Assembly: GCA_950295325.1 (NCBI GenBank)
Contig: OX485803.1
Coordinates: 77,389,554 to 77,453,553, forward strand
DNA length: 64,000 nucleotides
Origin: Polytrichum commune
Taxonomy: Eukaryota > Streptophyta > Polytrichopsida > Polytrichales > Polytrichaceae
Reading direction: 5' to 3'
Shown here: positions 11,201-24,409 of the stretch, piece by piece
How the letters are laid out: every line of letters starts with the position of its first letter
How positions within the stretch are numbered: the first letter of the stretch is position 1
Translations under genes and position numbers: made by a program
The notes under the pieces: model-generated
Told to the model about the DNA's origin: nothing
What the model saw: the letters and a program-made list of their open reading frames with translations, nothing else
Database searches by the model: none

Positions 11201-14200
11201 CACCATTTAATTCTCCTAGGCCTCTTGCCTTACATAACTCCTAAATTACCACTTAACTCAATTCAATCTAGACTTTAACTCCGCACTCTTTTTTATCCTT
11301 TTGACTACTCAAGAAAACACAATTATAAGGTTTTAGTAATTTTAATGGTTAAGTCGTCATGTGGGCACAATATTGGGCTCACAGTATTGCACCGGCAATG
11401 CGATGATCAACATAAGATTGGACTTTCATGGATGGAAGTCCACATCTAAGGATTGGTTACCGATTAAGGGGTGAGTCCCGATGGCAAAGTAGGAGGGTTG
11501 GTTCCCCTCCTATGAACTATAAGGTCCGGGGTAGGAGGAGCTAACCATTAGCATGGCGGAATGCGAAGGGTTAGAGCTCGTAACCTTTGCTAGAATTGAA
11601 AATCGGCAAGATTCTTAAAGGGGCTAGCAAGGGTTGCGACACTGGTTGCCTCAGATTTGTGGGTCTAGATCACAATGGGAGATGGCGACCAGAAGCCCTT
11701 TGCTAACTACAATTGCCATAAACATGCAGGGAACTCACATCTGCAATCTACCTCCTCTATATTAAGAACCACCCTCAATGCGTAGGGTCGTGGTTCTCAA
11801 GCGTTCTCTACACACACAGAGGTCACTCGCACAATTGCTCCTCTACGCGACATGTGTAAAATTATGCCACAGGAGCGTGTGACCGCTACAAGTGTGGCCA
11901 ATGCAGCTGGGGTTTCCATGGTTTAGGACTATTCATTTGGGCATACTGCAACTTCAAATTGAAAATTAAATTGTGGGAATTTCTATTTGGCCGTGGGGAT
12001 TGTGTGCTTTCATGTTGAGCAGTGGTTTAGGTATTTGAAATTTTGCACATGTTCCAAACTTGTGTTCAATTGTGTGCAACACCTTTGGATTCTGAACACC
12101 AACATTTCCAGATGTTTTTGTAATTGTCAATCAAGTTTACATTGCACATTCGTTCATATGATGTTGTCGGAGTTATGACTTGGCTTCAACCATGTGTCAT
12201 CCAGCTCCTTCCATCCTCATACAATGTTGTGGATCATCCAATCCCGCCCCGCCCATCGTGCCCTTGGCACAAGAAACTCCCCACAAAAAACGGTGTTTCA
12301 ACTAGGCCAATGTGTCTTCAAAGCCAACATATGCGAGAGGGGTAGGCAGCCCCCCACGTTGCACTCATGTAGGAATATTGGCACATAATTCCCATCTTGG
12401 TGTTCAGCAGTACATTGTACATGATACTGATATCACCAAACATAGTTCACATGATACGCATGTTTCGGTTTATAGTCCGCGGCCAATGCAATGTGATGGG
12501 CGCGTAGTGGAAGTACACATTGGAGGCTTCACGCATATCGTGTCTGTGGACTCCAATTCTGCATGCATGGATCTCCCTCAACAAAGACGTTCATTGTTGT
12601 TGGGTGAAGGGAGCGGGTGTGTCCAAAATGATGGACAACCCATCCAAGGATCATTGGCACATGGCAATGGGTCAATATTACAAATATTGCAAGCCCATTT
12701 GGTGTAGCATGCCTGTACGACAATTCCAAGTGTGCATGGCATTGTTCAATCTCTTGTGGTGGATGTTGAGGGGGGGGGATGATGACAACAATGAAAGGGA
12801 TTCCTCTGGGTCAATGCAATGTTTTGGATCGCAACTACCTGCTTATTTCGTAAAACAACTTGTTGTTGCCCATCCCTCAAATTTGTTGTACCGGATGGTT
12901 GTTGTGCACCTATGCTTGGTCATGCGCATGGGACATGCTCATGTAGTGGTGGCAACAATGCAGCAGACCCCATGTGCAGAGAATGTCACGGCTCTTGGAG
13001 TGGAGACTTCGAGGCTATTAGAATACCGTCCAATAAACTTGTATGTGTGAACCAACCTACACTGGCCACATGTGCAGAGACTTGGGTGGTCGAGCATATT
13101 TTGGAAAACTACACATGTTTGTCTTTTGGGGAAGACCTCTATGATGCGTAGTTTGGGGATTCATATGGTCATCAAACTGTTATTGTTGGCACCTGCGAAT
13201 CAATGTGCAACATAGAAGAGCCTATTCTGGTCTTTGAAACGCTTTTGCTTCCCCTATTTGAAAGGTGATGAAATGAGCTTCCCTGATTTATGGTCTGCGA
13301 GTCATCATACACCACCACTTGTTGATAGACATGGATTGTGCGGTAAGTGCCGCATTTGTGTTGTTCTTTCTATGTTTTAATTTTATGTATGCAGCCTCTC
13401 ATATACATTCTTTGGCATGTAATTTTCCTTTAGGATGTGGGTGTTTTCTATATGTTGATTGTGGAAATATGCACTAATGTTACCTGCCACTTGTGTGGTT
13501 GCAGTATTTATGGATTTCTATGTCTCCACTTCTTCCCCTTAAAAGAAGTTCATATAAATATCTAGAGACATCAATATACAAATTCTTTTGAATGTGCAAA
13601 ATGTTTCTAGCTAAGGTTGGATGCGTCAAAATAGTTGGCACTTATTATTCAATATAATTGCATAAGGGTTTAGGGTTTAACCCTTGTTTTTAGTATGTCC
13701 TTGCAAACATGGACTGCAACTCAATTGTATGTCCATTTTGGGGTCTCTTTTCTTTATCCATTACACATGCGCATTGCCCCCCCCCCCCAATATATGCTCA
13801 CATGTACACGTATCTATTACATTCCATTGCCAATTTCAATTTGTATTGGTGTGGGGAGCATACAAAACATATGATGTTCCTAAACTCCCTAAACTGGACA
13901 CTAAAACTCTATTTGTGCCTTCTCTAACCATTGTTTGTGGCCCATGGACTACACGACCTACCCAAAGGGGGATTTAACACAATTTGCAGGTTGAAAAGTG
14001 CATTTAATGTTGTGCATGTGCACGAACCTCTAACCTGAGTTGACATGCTCTTTCATTTGGTGTTACCAGTGGGCAAAGGACGAACTACAAGGCAATCGAG
14101 AGTTGAGAGCCAATGCATATATCGTGCATCAACAATCTATGGTCTTTGCCCTATGTAAAAGAGACAACACGCATTGCAACAAATTTTCTATTTCTATTTT

Positions 14201-14248
14201 TGTCTTCTTGTTGTCGTTTCCATTCTCTTTTATGAGGCATGGTCGCAC
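11201..14248. other. intergenic, possible decayed retroelement debris
   Basis: 11358-11900 has LTR-like features: a TCTATATTAAG box near 11756 and a boundary resembling 5285. No second copy or primer-binding site was found. At 12200-13150 three overlapping open frames (131, 176 and 110 codons) occur. A short NPSKDHWHMA stretch near 12637 faintly recalls the copia RNase H connection region, but that is too little to call. Runs of nine G near 12771 and ten C near 13777 are notable. Confidence 0.35.
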
Positions 14249-15900
14249 TCAACCTTCATCGGATATATTTCTAAAATTATCCCTAAACAAAGGTGCTATT
14301 GCGAGATCTACGTCTCTCTCATACAACTTTATAGCACCCACCATGTTAGGAATGTTAGATATGGGGTGCAGCAAGGCTTCAACCTCTGAGGTTGGAATAC
14401 ATATCCGAGTGTTTATAAACTTCTCGTAGTCAGAGACTTGGGACCTTTTGGACCTTGGCTCGTTGTGTAATACAACTCGCCAAGGTCCAATGCACTCTGC
14501 ATCGGCGTCGAAAACTTGTTGGATCTGGGATGGGAGCACAAAAAAATTATAATGGCGTACAAGGAAATACTCCACATATATCCTAGCACAAGTCAATATC
14601 AATTATATGCAGTAATTTCATAATCCCCCTGCATGTGCAAACCCGTATACTTAACCATAGAAAATGATGTATGTGTAGTGTGTATATTGCAGACCAACCT
14701 TGAAATATGACAAATCAAAGAAACGTAACCTTCTTTTGACACCGCGCCACCTCGATGGGTCTAGCTCTCCCTCCGCCACATTGTCGGCTTCTAGCCAACT
14801 CTTGTACTCGGTTGCTCATTCCAATATTTCAGTAGTAATTGGCCTTATGGGCTGCGCTTGTGATTCTGTTTTGTTTCCAAATGTAATACTATAGGCTAGT
14901 CTTCTGTAAGGGTTATACCTTGATCGCAACCAACGTCGTGATCCAGTATACAAACATATATGTAGCTCCCTTAAGTATCTCGATATCATTTTGGACCCGC
15001 ATGGAGGATAGCCAACATAGTCGACGTATGCCATTCTAGATAGAAGGCCTTATCTTGGCCAATCATTAATTGTCCACATCAAGCATTCTCTGAGTTCAAA
15101 TCTCATTGTGAGCTTTGGGAGTATGTCATGATCATATGCCCACACACTAAGACACCACAATTTTTTCAATTGCTCTATAATTGATTATATATATATATAT
15201 ATCAATGTTCCCCCCATTCGATGAATGTTTTCTTGAAATAAATAGGACAAGGATGACAAAAAAAACGTTTTGTGGTCATCCAAGGAGGCAAGTTATATAT
15301 AAATACAAATACTGGCTAGGTTGACCATTGGCATAGAAGGGATGAGAATGGGTTGAACCAATCTGTTGACAACGTCATATGGATATTTCCAAAGTCTCTT
15401 CCAAATGAAGGAAATTTGGTGTCGATTGCACGCCATATTGGTAAGTCGTATACACCATGGATTTTGCCATTAGTGAATTTGTTGAAATGAGTCCATCTCA
15501 ACAAATGTTTCTATGTTTAGTGATTTCTACCCTCTAACCAATCGGGATATTAAAGGGAAATGTCTCACAACACTCACTGGTATTTGTAACTTTCCATAGG
15601 CTTTGAATTGATTAACATTGCAAACTGGATATTTTGTCATATTTTTGTATGGGTTCCCTTAGAACAACACACACTTATTCTTGCAAGTATGTATGCTCTC
15701 CTAGTTGTGGCCAACTTTCTCCACAAACACCTTCGCATGGTACATATTGGAGGGCAAAGAACTCAGTTGAGGTAATATGTATTTATGTAGCAAGTATTGC
15801 AATTCATCCATGAATTTGTTATTTACCCCATGCATTGTGCATATAGTCATGAGGAGCATGATGGTTGCCAACTTTGTCCCACAAATAAGGGGTGGCATGA
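14249..15900 (-). pseudogene. CACTA (En/Spm) TNP2 transposase, decayed
   Basis: Read on the minus strand, fragments in family order match the plant CACTA transposase TNP2. GVNNKFMDELQYLL...LPSNMYHAK lies at 15875-15720. VRHFPLISRL lies near 15580-15550. LRWTHFNKFTNGKIHGVYDL, then WRAIDTKFPSF and STDWFNPF, lie at 15504-15335. NLPPW-like text is near 15280. LMWTINDWP is near 15085. RRWLRSRYNPYRR and FGNKTESQ...RPITTEILEW lie at 14945-14815. A downstream fragment at 14602-14249 contains LPSQIQQVFDAD...WRVVLHNEPR, like the C-terminal region of these proteins. Multiple stops and frameshifts separate the pieces, so it is inactive. I could not find convincing CACTA termini. In this family the protein cuts the CACTA-ended DNA. 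Confidence 0.85.
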
Positions 15901-18900
15901 CAACAAGACATCTGTTAGATTCAAATCCTCAACATCATCTAGAGGTATGTCTCCTGAATTTGTTGCCCCGTCGTTCGTTTCATGTCTGCCAATAGGATCT
16001 CCAATTGCAGATGCAACAACATCTGCCATCACTTTATTGTGCTTTTCCATAGAGTTTCCCCTGCTTCCATATCGTCCATAATGGTTTGGTCTTATTGGAC
16101 AACCTCAATAACGTGGTCGTCCAATTCTACATCTTTCCAATTTTACACCATGTCTCCAAGGTTTTGTTGTTCTTCAGACCTACACCATGAGGTCCATGGG
16201 TGGAGGGACACTTGTAGGTGGAATAGTATTCACATTTTGAAACAACCTTTGTAGTCCAACATTCCCGTCCAGTTGAAGTTGGGGAAAGGAGGCTCCACCG
16301 CCACAGATGTGGTTATCCCATTCATCATCAAGGTAGTCCGTTGCACCCGGGCCTCTCCATCTTCTGAAGGAGTGGTGTCTCCCATGTTACATGAGATGAT
16401 TTCCAACCATGTCCATTGCCATGTGTTTCCTGCTTCCTTTGCAAAGTTTGAGAGGGTAAGCCATGTATTTTATATGGTGTTGTGCATACATGGCCTTCTC
16501 TCAACGCCATAATTTCTCATCCCGCATTGAGACACGTATAGGATCCATTGAGTCATGTTGAGGCATCGGGTCTCCCATGTTGGTAGCTTGGTTTTTGTGT
16601 TGGGTTTTTATATGTGCCTAGTAGTTCTGCAACAATTCTATTGCATTGTGTTAGAGAGCTTGCCAAACTATAATTGAAGCAGGGATGTAAACATGCATAA
16701 ATATGCAAATGTCTATACAAGCATGTTGGAGAATTCCATGGTTTTTCTCAAATTCTGCATGGTTTTTGACACCGTTTCATATGAAAACCTTCTCATGTCA
16801 TATATATCAAGGTAGGTGGGCCTAATTCCTTCCACATAAATGTCTACTTGCCAATGTATGGAGAAGAACTAAATTCAAATTCAAATGCATATGTGCATGA
16901 ACCCCTATAGCACTACATCACACATCTTTTCTATATGCATAAATAAGTCATTTCCCTATAAAAACAAAACTTGCAAATGGTTATTGCAATTGCAAGTGCT
17001 TCCATATCCAGCTAACGTTGCCATCCCAATAAGTGGAGTAACCAATTGCTAGAGTCTCAACCCTAGTGACTTAGTTCAAAAACATTGGAAACCCTTGGAA
17101 ATGGTCCTATCCTATCTAAACAGAGAAGTCGATGATCATATGTTTTAGTGGACATTTCTAGGTGTTGATTCTATGCTATATTTTGAGGGTTTGTACAATT
17201 AAAGGTGGTGGCTGGCTATTTCCATCAATAATAAAATTGTAATAAAATTGTTTGTTGCGCGATGAAGTTTCAAATTGGATGGAACCAAAACATGCACGTG
17301 TTTTTATTTTACTGCTCCCTTTAGTTTGGTGATTGTCAATTGGTTGTTTGTAAACATTGTTAAGCATGCATTCATGAAGACTACCCACTTCAGTCACACC
17401 TATGTAGTGTTTTAATAAGTCCACATATGCTTAATTAACTAAATTGTCACTAATTTAGGCATAATCTCTTTAAACACAATAATGTGCCATTGGATAGTTT
17501 GTACAATAATATCTAATCATCATTGGGTTATTGGCAAATAAATTTGAACATGAGCAAAGGCCTCGCATCCTGCAAGTACTTGTGATGTGTTGTCTGCCCA
17601 CACGATTGCCCATGTGGGTGACAATCACCAAACATGGTGAATGTGGTACCCACCTCAGCCATGTACTCCACATGGGTATTGTATGTGGCCACATGCATGA
17701 GTTGTATGCATGTAGTCCTTCCCTCGCATGGAGAAGTCATCCAAGTCTGGTTGTCTGGGGTTGTTTGGGCGTGCCAAGTTATTGCGGCATGTTGGTGTTG
17801 GATTCAACATGCGAGTGGAGAGGTCAAGCTCTTTGGCGTTGGCTCCTTACAACCAAGATTCCTGTGCATCGTAAGGAGAAGGCAATGCGAATTGAGGCAT
17901 GCAGATGAGGGTGTGGAGGTAGCACGTAAGAGGAAAGGAGCGCAAAGGAGGAGGGAGTGTGGATGAGGGCCTTCCTATGCAATGGCCAGGCACCTATGAG
18001 GCCGAGCGTAACAAACGCTTTGCAAAGGTCCAGAAATGACTCCAACTACTGTTAAGTGCAAAATCCAGCATGTGAGTTGGGTCAATTTGTGGGTTTTTGT
18101 TATTTTTGGGTTGTGGGTGTTTATTCTTTATGTTCGCCTAAAATGGAACCATGGCATGTGGTCATTGGTCGCCCGCATAGTCATACCCGCATGTTGTCCT
18201 CCAAACCCTAAATCCAAATACCTAATCCTCCCATGTGCAACCTATATCGACGCCATGTTTTGGAGGATCAGGAAGTTGGGAGCCCCCATTCCACTATTTT
18301 GATTGAGGTGCAGCTAATGCTTGCATTGTTGTTTGTATGTCAAATTGGAATCCATTTGTAGGAGGAAATCGTGGGTTTTTGGAGTACAAATTCAAGCAAC
18401 CTCCCGAAACCCTTGTTTGTCGTCTACTTTTTGTAATGTCTAACTCCAAGGATGACAAGGCTCATAAGAGGCGTTCCAATGCAAGGGCAGCTTTCAGAAT
18501 GTGAGATGACATTTCTAGTTTGTTACTAAGGATTGTATTCAGATGTAGTATCTGGCAAAGAGTAGATAAATTGTGCCTAAGATTCTATAGTCTTTCCCTA
18601 TACTTATCACACTCGCACACTATACATTTTGGGTACATAAACATGAGATTAAAAGAGATCATCATTGTTTCCATATATTCACAACAAAATTATATGATTA
18701 TGAGAGGAAGTGTACATGCGGTGGTAGGTGGGGCATGCTGGGGAATTACTCGACTATGGTCTGCCACCGTCAAACCCAAGTTTTATTGCACATGTTATGC
18801 CTTCCAATTTGAATTGTATATATGTGGAAGGGAGTTTCTGATAGCAAGGAAGAGGCACCAATCGTGCCATCCACCAACAACTATCTAGCATTTGGGTCTT

Positions 18901-20494
18901 CAATGCAAGAATGTTCTCTAATTTTTTGGTCCGCAAGTTTAATTATGCATTTTTGTTTGGGTTATGTGGGTGCGGATATGGTTCATATAGTGCGCACTGT
19001 GTTACATGTGGCCAACATGATTAGTGCATTACAATTTCGTTTGTCATTTGGTTCAGCTTCGTTGGTGGAGATAGGGCCGATAGACTTGGTCAGGCCATCA
19101 AGATCATTTAGGCACTTTCCTATGTAAGTGGGTTCAACGATGTTGGTGATGGTAGGTCTTCTGAAGTGGCTAAGTCCATGATCATGTTTAATGCTCTTTC
19201 ATATGTGATTTGCTTGATTTGTAAGGGTCAGGATTCAATACTGATAGAGTTTGCATTGTGTTGCATGTGCCGAGGAAGCTCATTGATACAATCTTGATGT
19301 TCATTATTGTTGATTTTTTGTGAGGACAAACTTGATAAACATTTTTACAAGGCTCTGGGACGACTTCATGGTCCATAGAGTAAACAACCCCTGCTTTAAG
19401 AGTTTTGCACCCATTTCATGTTGAAATTGAAGAACTTCGTATGAATGAAACCAATTTGGTTTGCTGCAATTGAGTTTGAGTTTTCTTGGTGTAGATCTGT
19501 TTGTGAGGTTCGTCAAAAATTTTCACATTGTGGAAATTTTGCAGAAGCTCCAATGTGTTCATACATCTTGGTGTGCAGGAGTGCCTTCACTTATGGTGAA
19601 GGGGTGGTTGAAGTTCTCGGAGCATCCACAAGCCCATTTTCTAAACAACTACACCATGGACGTATGCCTCTCATGTCAGTTGCATCCTATGATCACAATT
19701 CAATTTGTACCTAACTTTCTCAGTGGCACTATTTTTGTGTTGACATGAGCTCACCCTTTGAACTCCGCCTTGGGTATGAAATTTCACAACAACAAACATT
19801 AAATAACATGACAAATTTGGCACTTACAAAGCACTTTAATATAGGTTTTTTGATTAGTAGGCCAGAATATATGTCTTGGAATTTCATTTGTGTTGCGCTT
19901 GGAATATTGTTATTGGTACTAGTGAATTTGGACACACATTAGATGTAAATTTGTGCAAAGAATGACCTATGACTGGTGTTTTGCAAAGGGGTCTTCTCTT
20001 CTAGATTTTGAACTAATATTCCAAATTGGCAAGGGGTTGGCAGGGGTTGGCGTGGGTCGGGATGGGGATTTGCGAGGAGCTACGGTGGAGCATGCAACTT
20101 CTGTCGTCCATGTTTTTCTCTCACAGGAATTCCAAACTCTTGAATTACTAGCGCTCAGAATCCCTCTGTTAGATTTCGAAGTTATTGTGACAGGTGTTTG
20201 CAGTCTCTCTCTCCAAACTTTTGTTTCTTCCCCTCCTTTGGACTTGCTCGTGCTTGCTCCTCAGCAGCAGCGATTGCCCCACTTCTGGCTCTCAATGAGC
20301 TCGGAGCTATTTTATTTGTGAGTGTGTGGGTGCGGGGATTTAGAGTACTGGGTGCATGCCCATGCACTCTGCATCTTGTTAGGGTTTTGGGGAGGGCATC
20401 TGTCTGTGATGTGTGTGGGACATGTGAAAGTTCGATAAAATTGTTTTGAATTTCATTATGGTGATGATCTTTACTTTTTGATTGCCTGTGACAG
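15901..20494. other. intergenic, nothing recognised
   Basis: 15900-16500 (minus) may be the acidic N-terminal linker of the CACTA transposase but is too decayed to align. Open frames at 17531-17966 and elsewhere match no family. A short (TA) run occurs near 15186. No RNA gene or repeat array was seen. Confidence 0.4.
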
Positions 20495-20559
20495 ATTCCA
20501 GATGAACTCGCCAAGCATTACTTGCGCAGAAGTGGGTTCCACTGCCCTGATATTCGTGT
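20495..20559 (+). pseudogene. orphan exon of TAF10 (TFIID 30-kDa subunit)
   Basis: The translation starts IPDELAKHYLRRSGF and continues HCPDIR, matching the highly conserved start of the TAF10 histone-fold domain (IPDEL, HYL, SGF, CPD and R are diagnostic). An acceptor (CCTGTGACAG) stands directly before it and a possible GT donor at 20558 or 20560 follows. TAF10 is a TFIID and SAGA subunit. I looked for the preceding exon (acidic, ending DYTPT) and the following exon (VAVATQKF helix) within about 1.5 kb on each side and found neither. It therefore looks like a captured or decayed fragment. A real gene with very long introns running out of this region is the alternative. Confidence 0.75.
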
Positions 20560-23083
20560 GTACACGCCACCTTCCTTCTGAAACTTCTGTGTCTGTTTCT
20601 TTTGGTTTATTAATTTATTTGCTACAATGCGTGAAGGTTAAGGTGTCATTGGTATGGAATTATCTCTTGGTACAGTTGTTAGCTTTGAACTTTCCAAATT
20701 TTGGTATACTAAGGTATGTGGGTGTTGTCACATCTGAAATTCATATTACATTACGCCATGATTTTGTGCATGTGTTGTAAGGTTTCTAAAGTATGGTTGT
20801 CTGCGTTGAGAGTGAAGTCCAATCAATAGTTTTCTATAAATTATGAAGGCTGGGGGTTGGGTGTTGTGTGGGTCGGAGTGGTTCTTGATGCTAATTTTTT
20901 GTGGACATAAATCCTCAGTGTGAGTTTTGTTGTGCAGAAACTCTATTCTGAATCTAGGTTGAACCACCTCAGATCCAATCCGAAATAGGAAAAAACTTCA
21001 ACTTTAAACCTCAGACTCCATAATAAATGAAGATAATAAGATTATTTTATTTTTTCATGCTTAGGAATACTTGCTGCTAAGGTAGCAATGCTTTCAAGTA
21101 ACACGGTGCTTCTGGCAACACCTATATTCACCCTAAAATCGTCAACAAGTGAGTGCAACAGTGCCATTAAGTCATTGTTAAAAGCAATTAATCATATGTG
21201 ATATTGAGTACAAAATAACACCATTTTGACCATTCATAGTTGCAGTGTAAGAAGGATGCAAGAACATTTCATAAAAATCACCAACTTTGACCAACCACAA
21301 TGGCTAATCGAGAAGGCCAGGGCACAGCGTGTCCAGGCGGCAGGTAAAATAATAATAATAATAATAATTTATTTTTAAAAATAAAAAAATTGTTGCACCC
21401 TCTGATTTATCCACTCAATGAGACAGTGTAAGAAGTGATCCACAAAAGGGGGACAACACCTCCATTTAATAGAAGACTCTCAATCACAATAGGGCTGATT
21501 TTGTGGTCATTCTCACCTGGCAATCCAACTTCAATGGACCCCCCTTAGTGGATAGTAAAACACTCATTTCTTAAGATGACTTTTCGAATTTCTGTAGGTT
21601 GCATATAAATTTATTATGTTTTGAAAAAAAATCTGTACTCTTTATAGAGTTGCAGATCTATGGGATTTTTTCGAATTTTCTCCAAGCTATTTAACCTGCC
21701 AAAAATAGCAACCCACCTTAACACACAAAAGTAGCAACCACATTGATAAGGAGGTAACCATGACAACAGTATTGTATTCTCTTCCAAGCATTTGACACAA
21801 GTAATTGCTGATCCATCAGAAACGCATTTGAAAAATTTAGCTGCTTCCTCGTCATACGAATGTTCACCTCTTTCATTCCAGGGCCTGATGTAAGTGATGT
21901 AGCCTACACTTATCCAGCAAATATCTAAACATTCTTACAGCAACAAGTATGTCCTACCAGACACATCAGAACAGGTACTGACAAATCTGTAACAGCTTAA
22001 GGTAGAATGCTAACTTTCTGTTTATAAAGATCGAGAAAACATGTGAGATAACTAAGGTTTTAAATCAACAAGACACAAGTACCTTCTGGTATTCCAAAAA
22101 ACTGCACCTCACCAACCCTTGAATGAAGCAGACAAGTATTCTCGCTCGAACATCACCTCTGCCAAAGGAAGAAGATACAAGAGCCCTCCTTTTCTGAATA
22201 TCAACGAACTCACTTGCACCATGTGAACTATTTGAGAAACTAAAACATTGAATGCTTTGCCTCCGCAGCCACTGCATGAACACATCCAATGCAGTGAGCT
22301 CTTTTGCAAATTTTCTGGAAGAAATTTTCAATCTTCAACCTAACTGCAGCAAAGTAATCAGATTGTTGTCATATCATGTAATATGGTTTTCCAATGCAGA
22401 AAAATGATTATATGTGCCCCTCTTGAGAATACCAAAGCCTTGCAACCAATCTCCTAACTCCGCACTTCTTTCTATGGAACTGTATATATTGGATGACCTG
22501 CTAATATCACCAATAAGGTATCTTCTTGACATCAATTCATCTCATGAAGACATGATATCCATGACTTGGAGATGCTAGTGGACCGCCTCCAACATCCATG
22601 TCAAACTCCTCATGTGGGTGACAGAACAACTTACCCACGATTGATCCTCGTTAACTCCTCTTTATGGCTGGAATATGAGAATTCAAAATCCTTGTCTTCC
22701 CTCTTAGGAAATCGTCAGACCTTCAGTGAGCACGCTTCATCTCCAGCGCACTGATGAGCATCTTGACTGCCATCTGGACACCCAACCTGTCTTCAAGAAA
22801 ATTACAAAGGACACAATTATCCATGTTTGTGGTATTGCAACCCGACTGTGAGCAAACAATGGCAATAGCAACAAATCCAGTCAACTTTAGGGAAAAGGAA
22901 AGTCCCAACTGTGGCACTGTTTAGCTTTTAATATTTCCAACTGCCAAGATGCCCTTGAATTCAAGATACTGAACACGTAGATAGGCAAGCATTGGATACA
23001 GAGAATTTCAAGAACCTGATGAGAACACCGTATAACAACACTTACATAGAGCATTCCTAAGCACCCGCCTATTCACTTCGCTC
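20560..23083. other. intergenic, possible unidentified exons on the minus strand
   Basis: An (AAT) microsatellite lies at about 21347-21370. On the minus strand, 22331-22085 (RKFAKELTALDVFMQWLRR...) and 22800-22737 (RLGVQMAVKMLISALEMK, then a stop) have a coding-like feel and sit after AG dinucleotides. I cannot place either in a family, and 22737-22800 could be COX16 3' flank. Left as unassigned. Confidence 0.35.
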
Positions 23084-24227
23084 CTACACTTCTTTGGGCT
23101 TGGGAACTGGCTTGTACTCAAAATCATCAATTTTCACCCTCTGCGCCAACCAAAAACCCACAACTATCAGCAACTGGTGAATCACGCATATGGATTCAAC
23201 AACCAACCAGTTGTCCTAAATTAGAGGGAGAAAGATGAAGCTGCTCCTCACCCGAAGCTCCTCTTCCAAGTCAAGTGGTTTTTTCTTCTTCGACACAACA
23301 GCACCCGCTATGGCCCCCTCGCGACTTAGTGCCTGGTTTGCAGCAATGCTGGCCCACTCACGCTCATCCCTCGCAGACAACACATCCTTCCTGCAATTCA
23401 ATCACCTCCGACTCAAACACAAAAACCTAAATGGCCTAATCTTCAAGAATGGTATGTATGTACAGTCGCATGGATCAAATAATATAACCTATACCATAAC
23501 CTGCTCTTAAGAATTTGTACTTCGGACGTGTGGAGATGAAAAATGATCAGCATTATATAATGGCCATTAAGGTTGACCCAGCCGAGTGGCAAGCCAGATC
23601 CAATCAGGAAGAAATTATGCACATCATTTAGAATTTTGTAAACAATTTGTAGGACCATCATGACATTTTCTGAGTGAGGTGAATATGTGGTTCATCCTAA
23701 GAAACTTCAGATGGAGAGCATAATCTCTTCCCATCACGAATTCGGGAAATCACCACTGATGCAAACCCTCTGCTACCCTTGGTTCTTGATGAAGAATTCG
23801 TCCATTCCAAACTCGTCCCGAGCACTTTGCAGGATGTGTCCACCCAGTAGTCTCTAAATTGGGACAAAGAAGTTCATTCCAATATTGTATACTCTAGCAT
23901 TGAGTCATACATGCACGAGGAGCTATGCTCCTCAAGATGTAACATATGAAGAAACATGTTCACATGTCAAAATATTGGCAATCGTGTTTCCATTTGATGA
24001 ATAGGCTAAAAAACTCAAACACAACAACATAATTGGTCTCATCTTCAAGAAAGAAACCCTAAACCCCCAATCCTGACACCCTCGTGAGCCCTTGAAATAG
24101 GATGGAAACACATATACCTGCCTTGTTGCAGGTGTGCGAGAGCCAGAGATCCGAGGACTGTGAGAGAAATAAGAGGGATCCCAAACTTGACAAAAGGATT
24201 CCACCTCCTCGCCATCGCCATAGCCAT
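23084..24227 (-). CDS. COX16: COX16, cytochrome c oxidase assembly factor
   Basis: A complete three-exon gene encodes 101 aa. Exon 1 is 24227-24118, exon 2 is 23390-23252 and exon 3 is 23140-23084, with phases that fit and GT-AG ends. COX16 is a small protein of the mitochondrial inner membrane that helps assemble cytochrome oxidase. Visible features are a basic N-terminus (ARRWNPFVKFG), one membrane segment at about residues 17-33 (IPLISLTVLGSLALAHL), the signature QQG at 34-36 and DEREW at about 44-48. The C-terminus is VKIDDFEYKPVPKPKEV, matching the family ending KVDIN.YEYKKIP. Length is as expected. The start is the first of three in-frame ATGs (24227, 24221, 24215), and the choice barely matters. 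Dispersed repeat A begins about 180 bp upstream and may bound its promoter. Confidence 0.93.
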
Positions 24228-24409
24228 CACAGTTTGCAAATACTGCAAAGTGTTCTTCTTGGTAGGACTCGGGAGGGTAGTCTCGGGCAGCACCCAAAAT
24301 TATTTCCGGGCTTGGGAGACCAGACAGGGACCATTTTCTCTTGGTAAGGTGTGCGAGCCTAATTCGGTTACTAATCTTAACGGATAGCTAAGGTAGAAAG
24401 CCCGTAGAA

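Noticed and set aside
12520-13050. 176-codon open frame with NPSKDHWHM resembling copia polymerase/RNase H connection
   Set aside because: The similarity covers about ten residues and the rest of the frame matches nothing; three overlapping frames are equally open.
13471-17410. CACTA and TAGTG words as ends of the CACTA element
   Set aside because: The words near 13475 and 17406 do not extend into matching inverted termini, and no three-base target duplication was seen.
22065-22331. 88-codon minus frame (RKFAKELTALDVFMQWLRR...) as an exon
   Set aside because: It looks coding-like but I cannot name a family or find partner exons, so it is noted only as a possibility.
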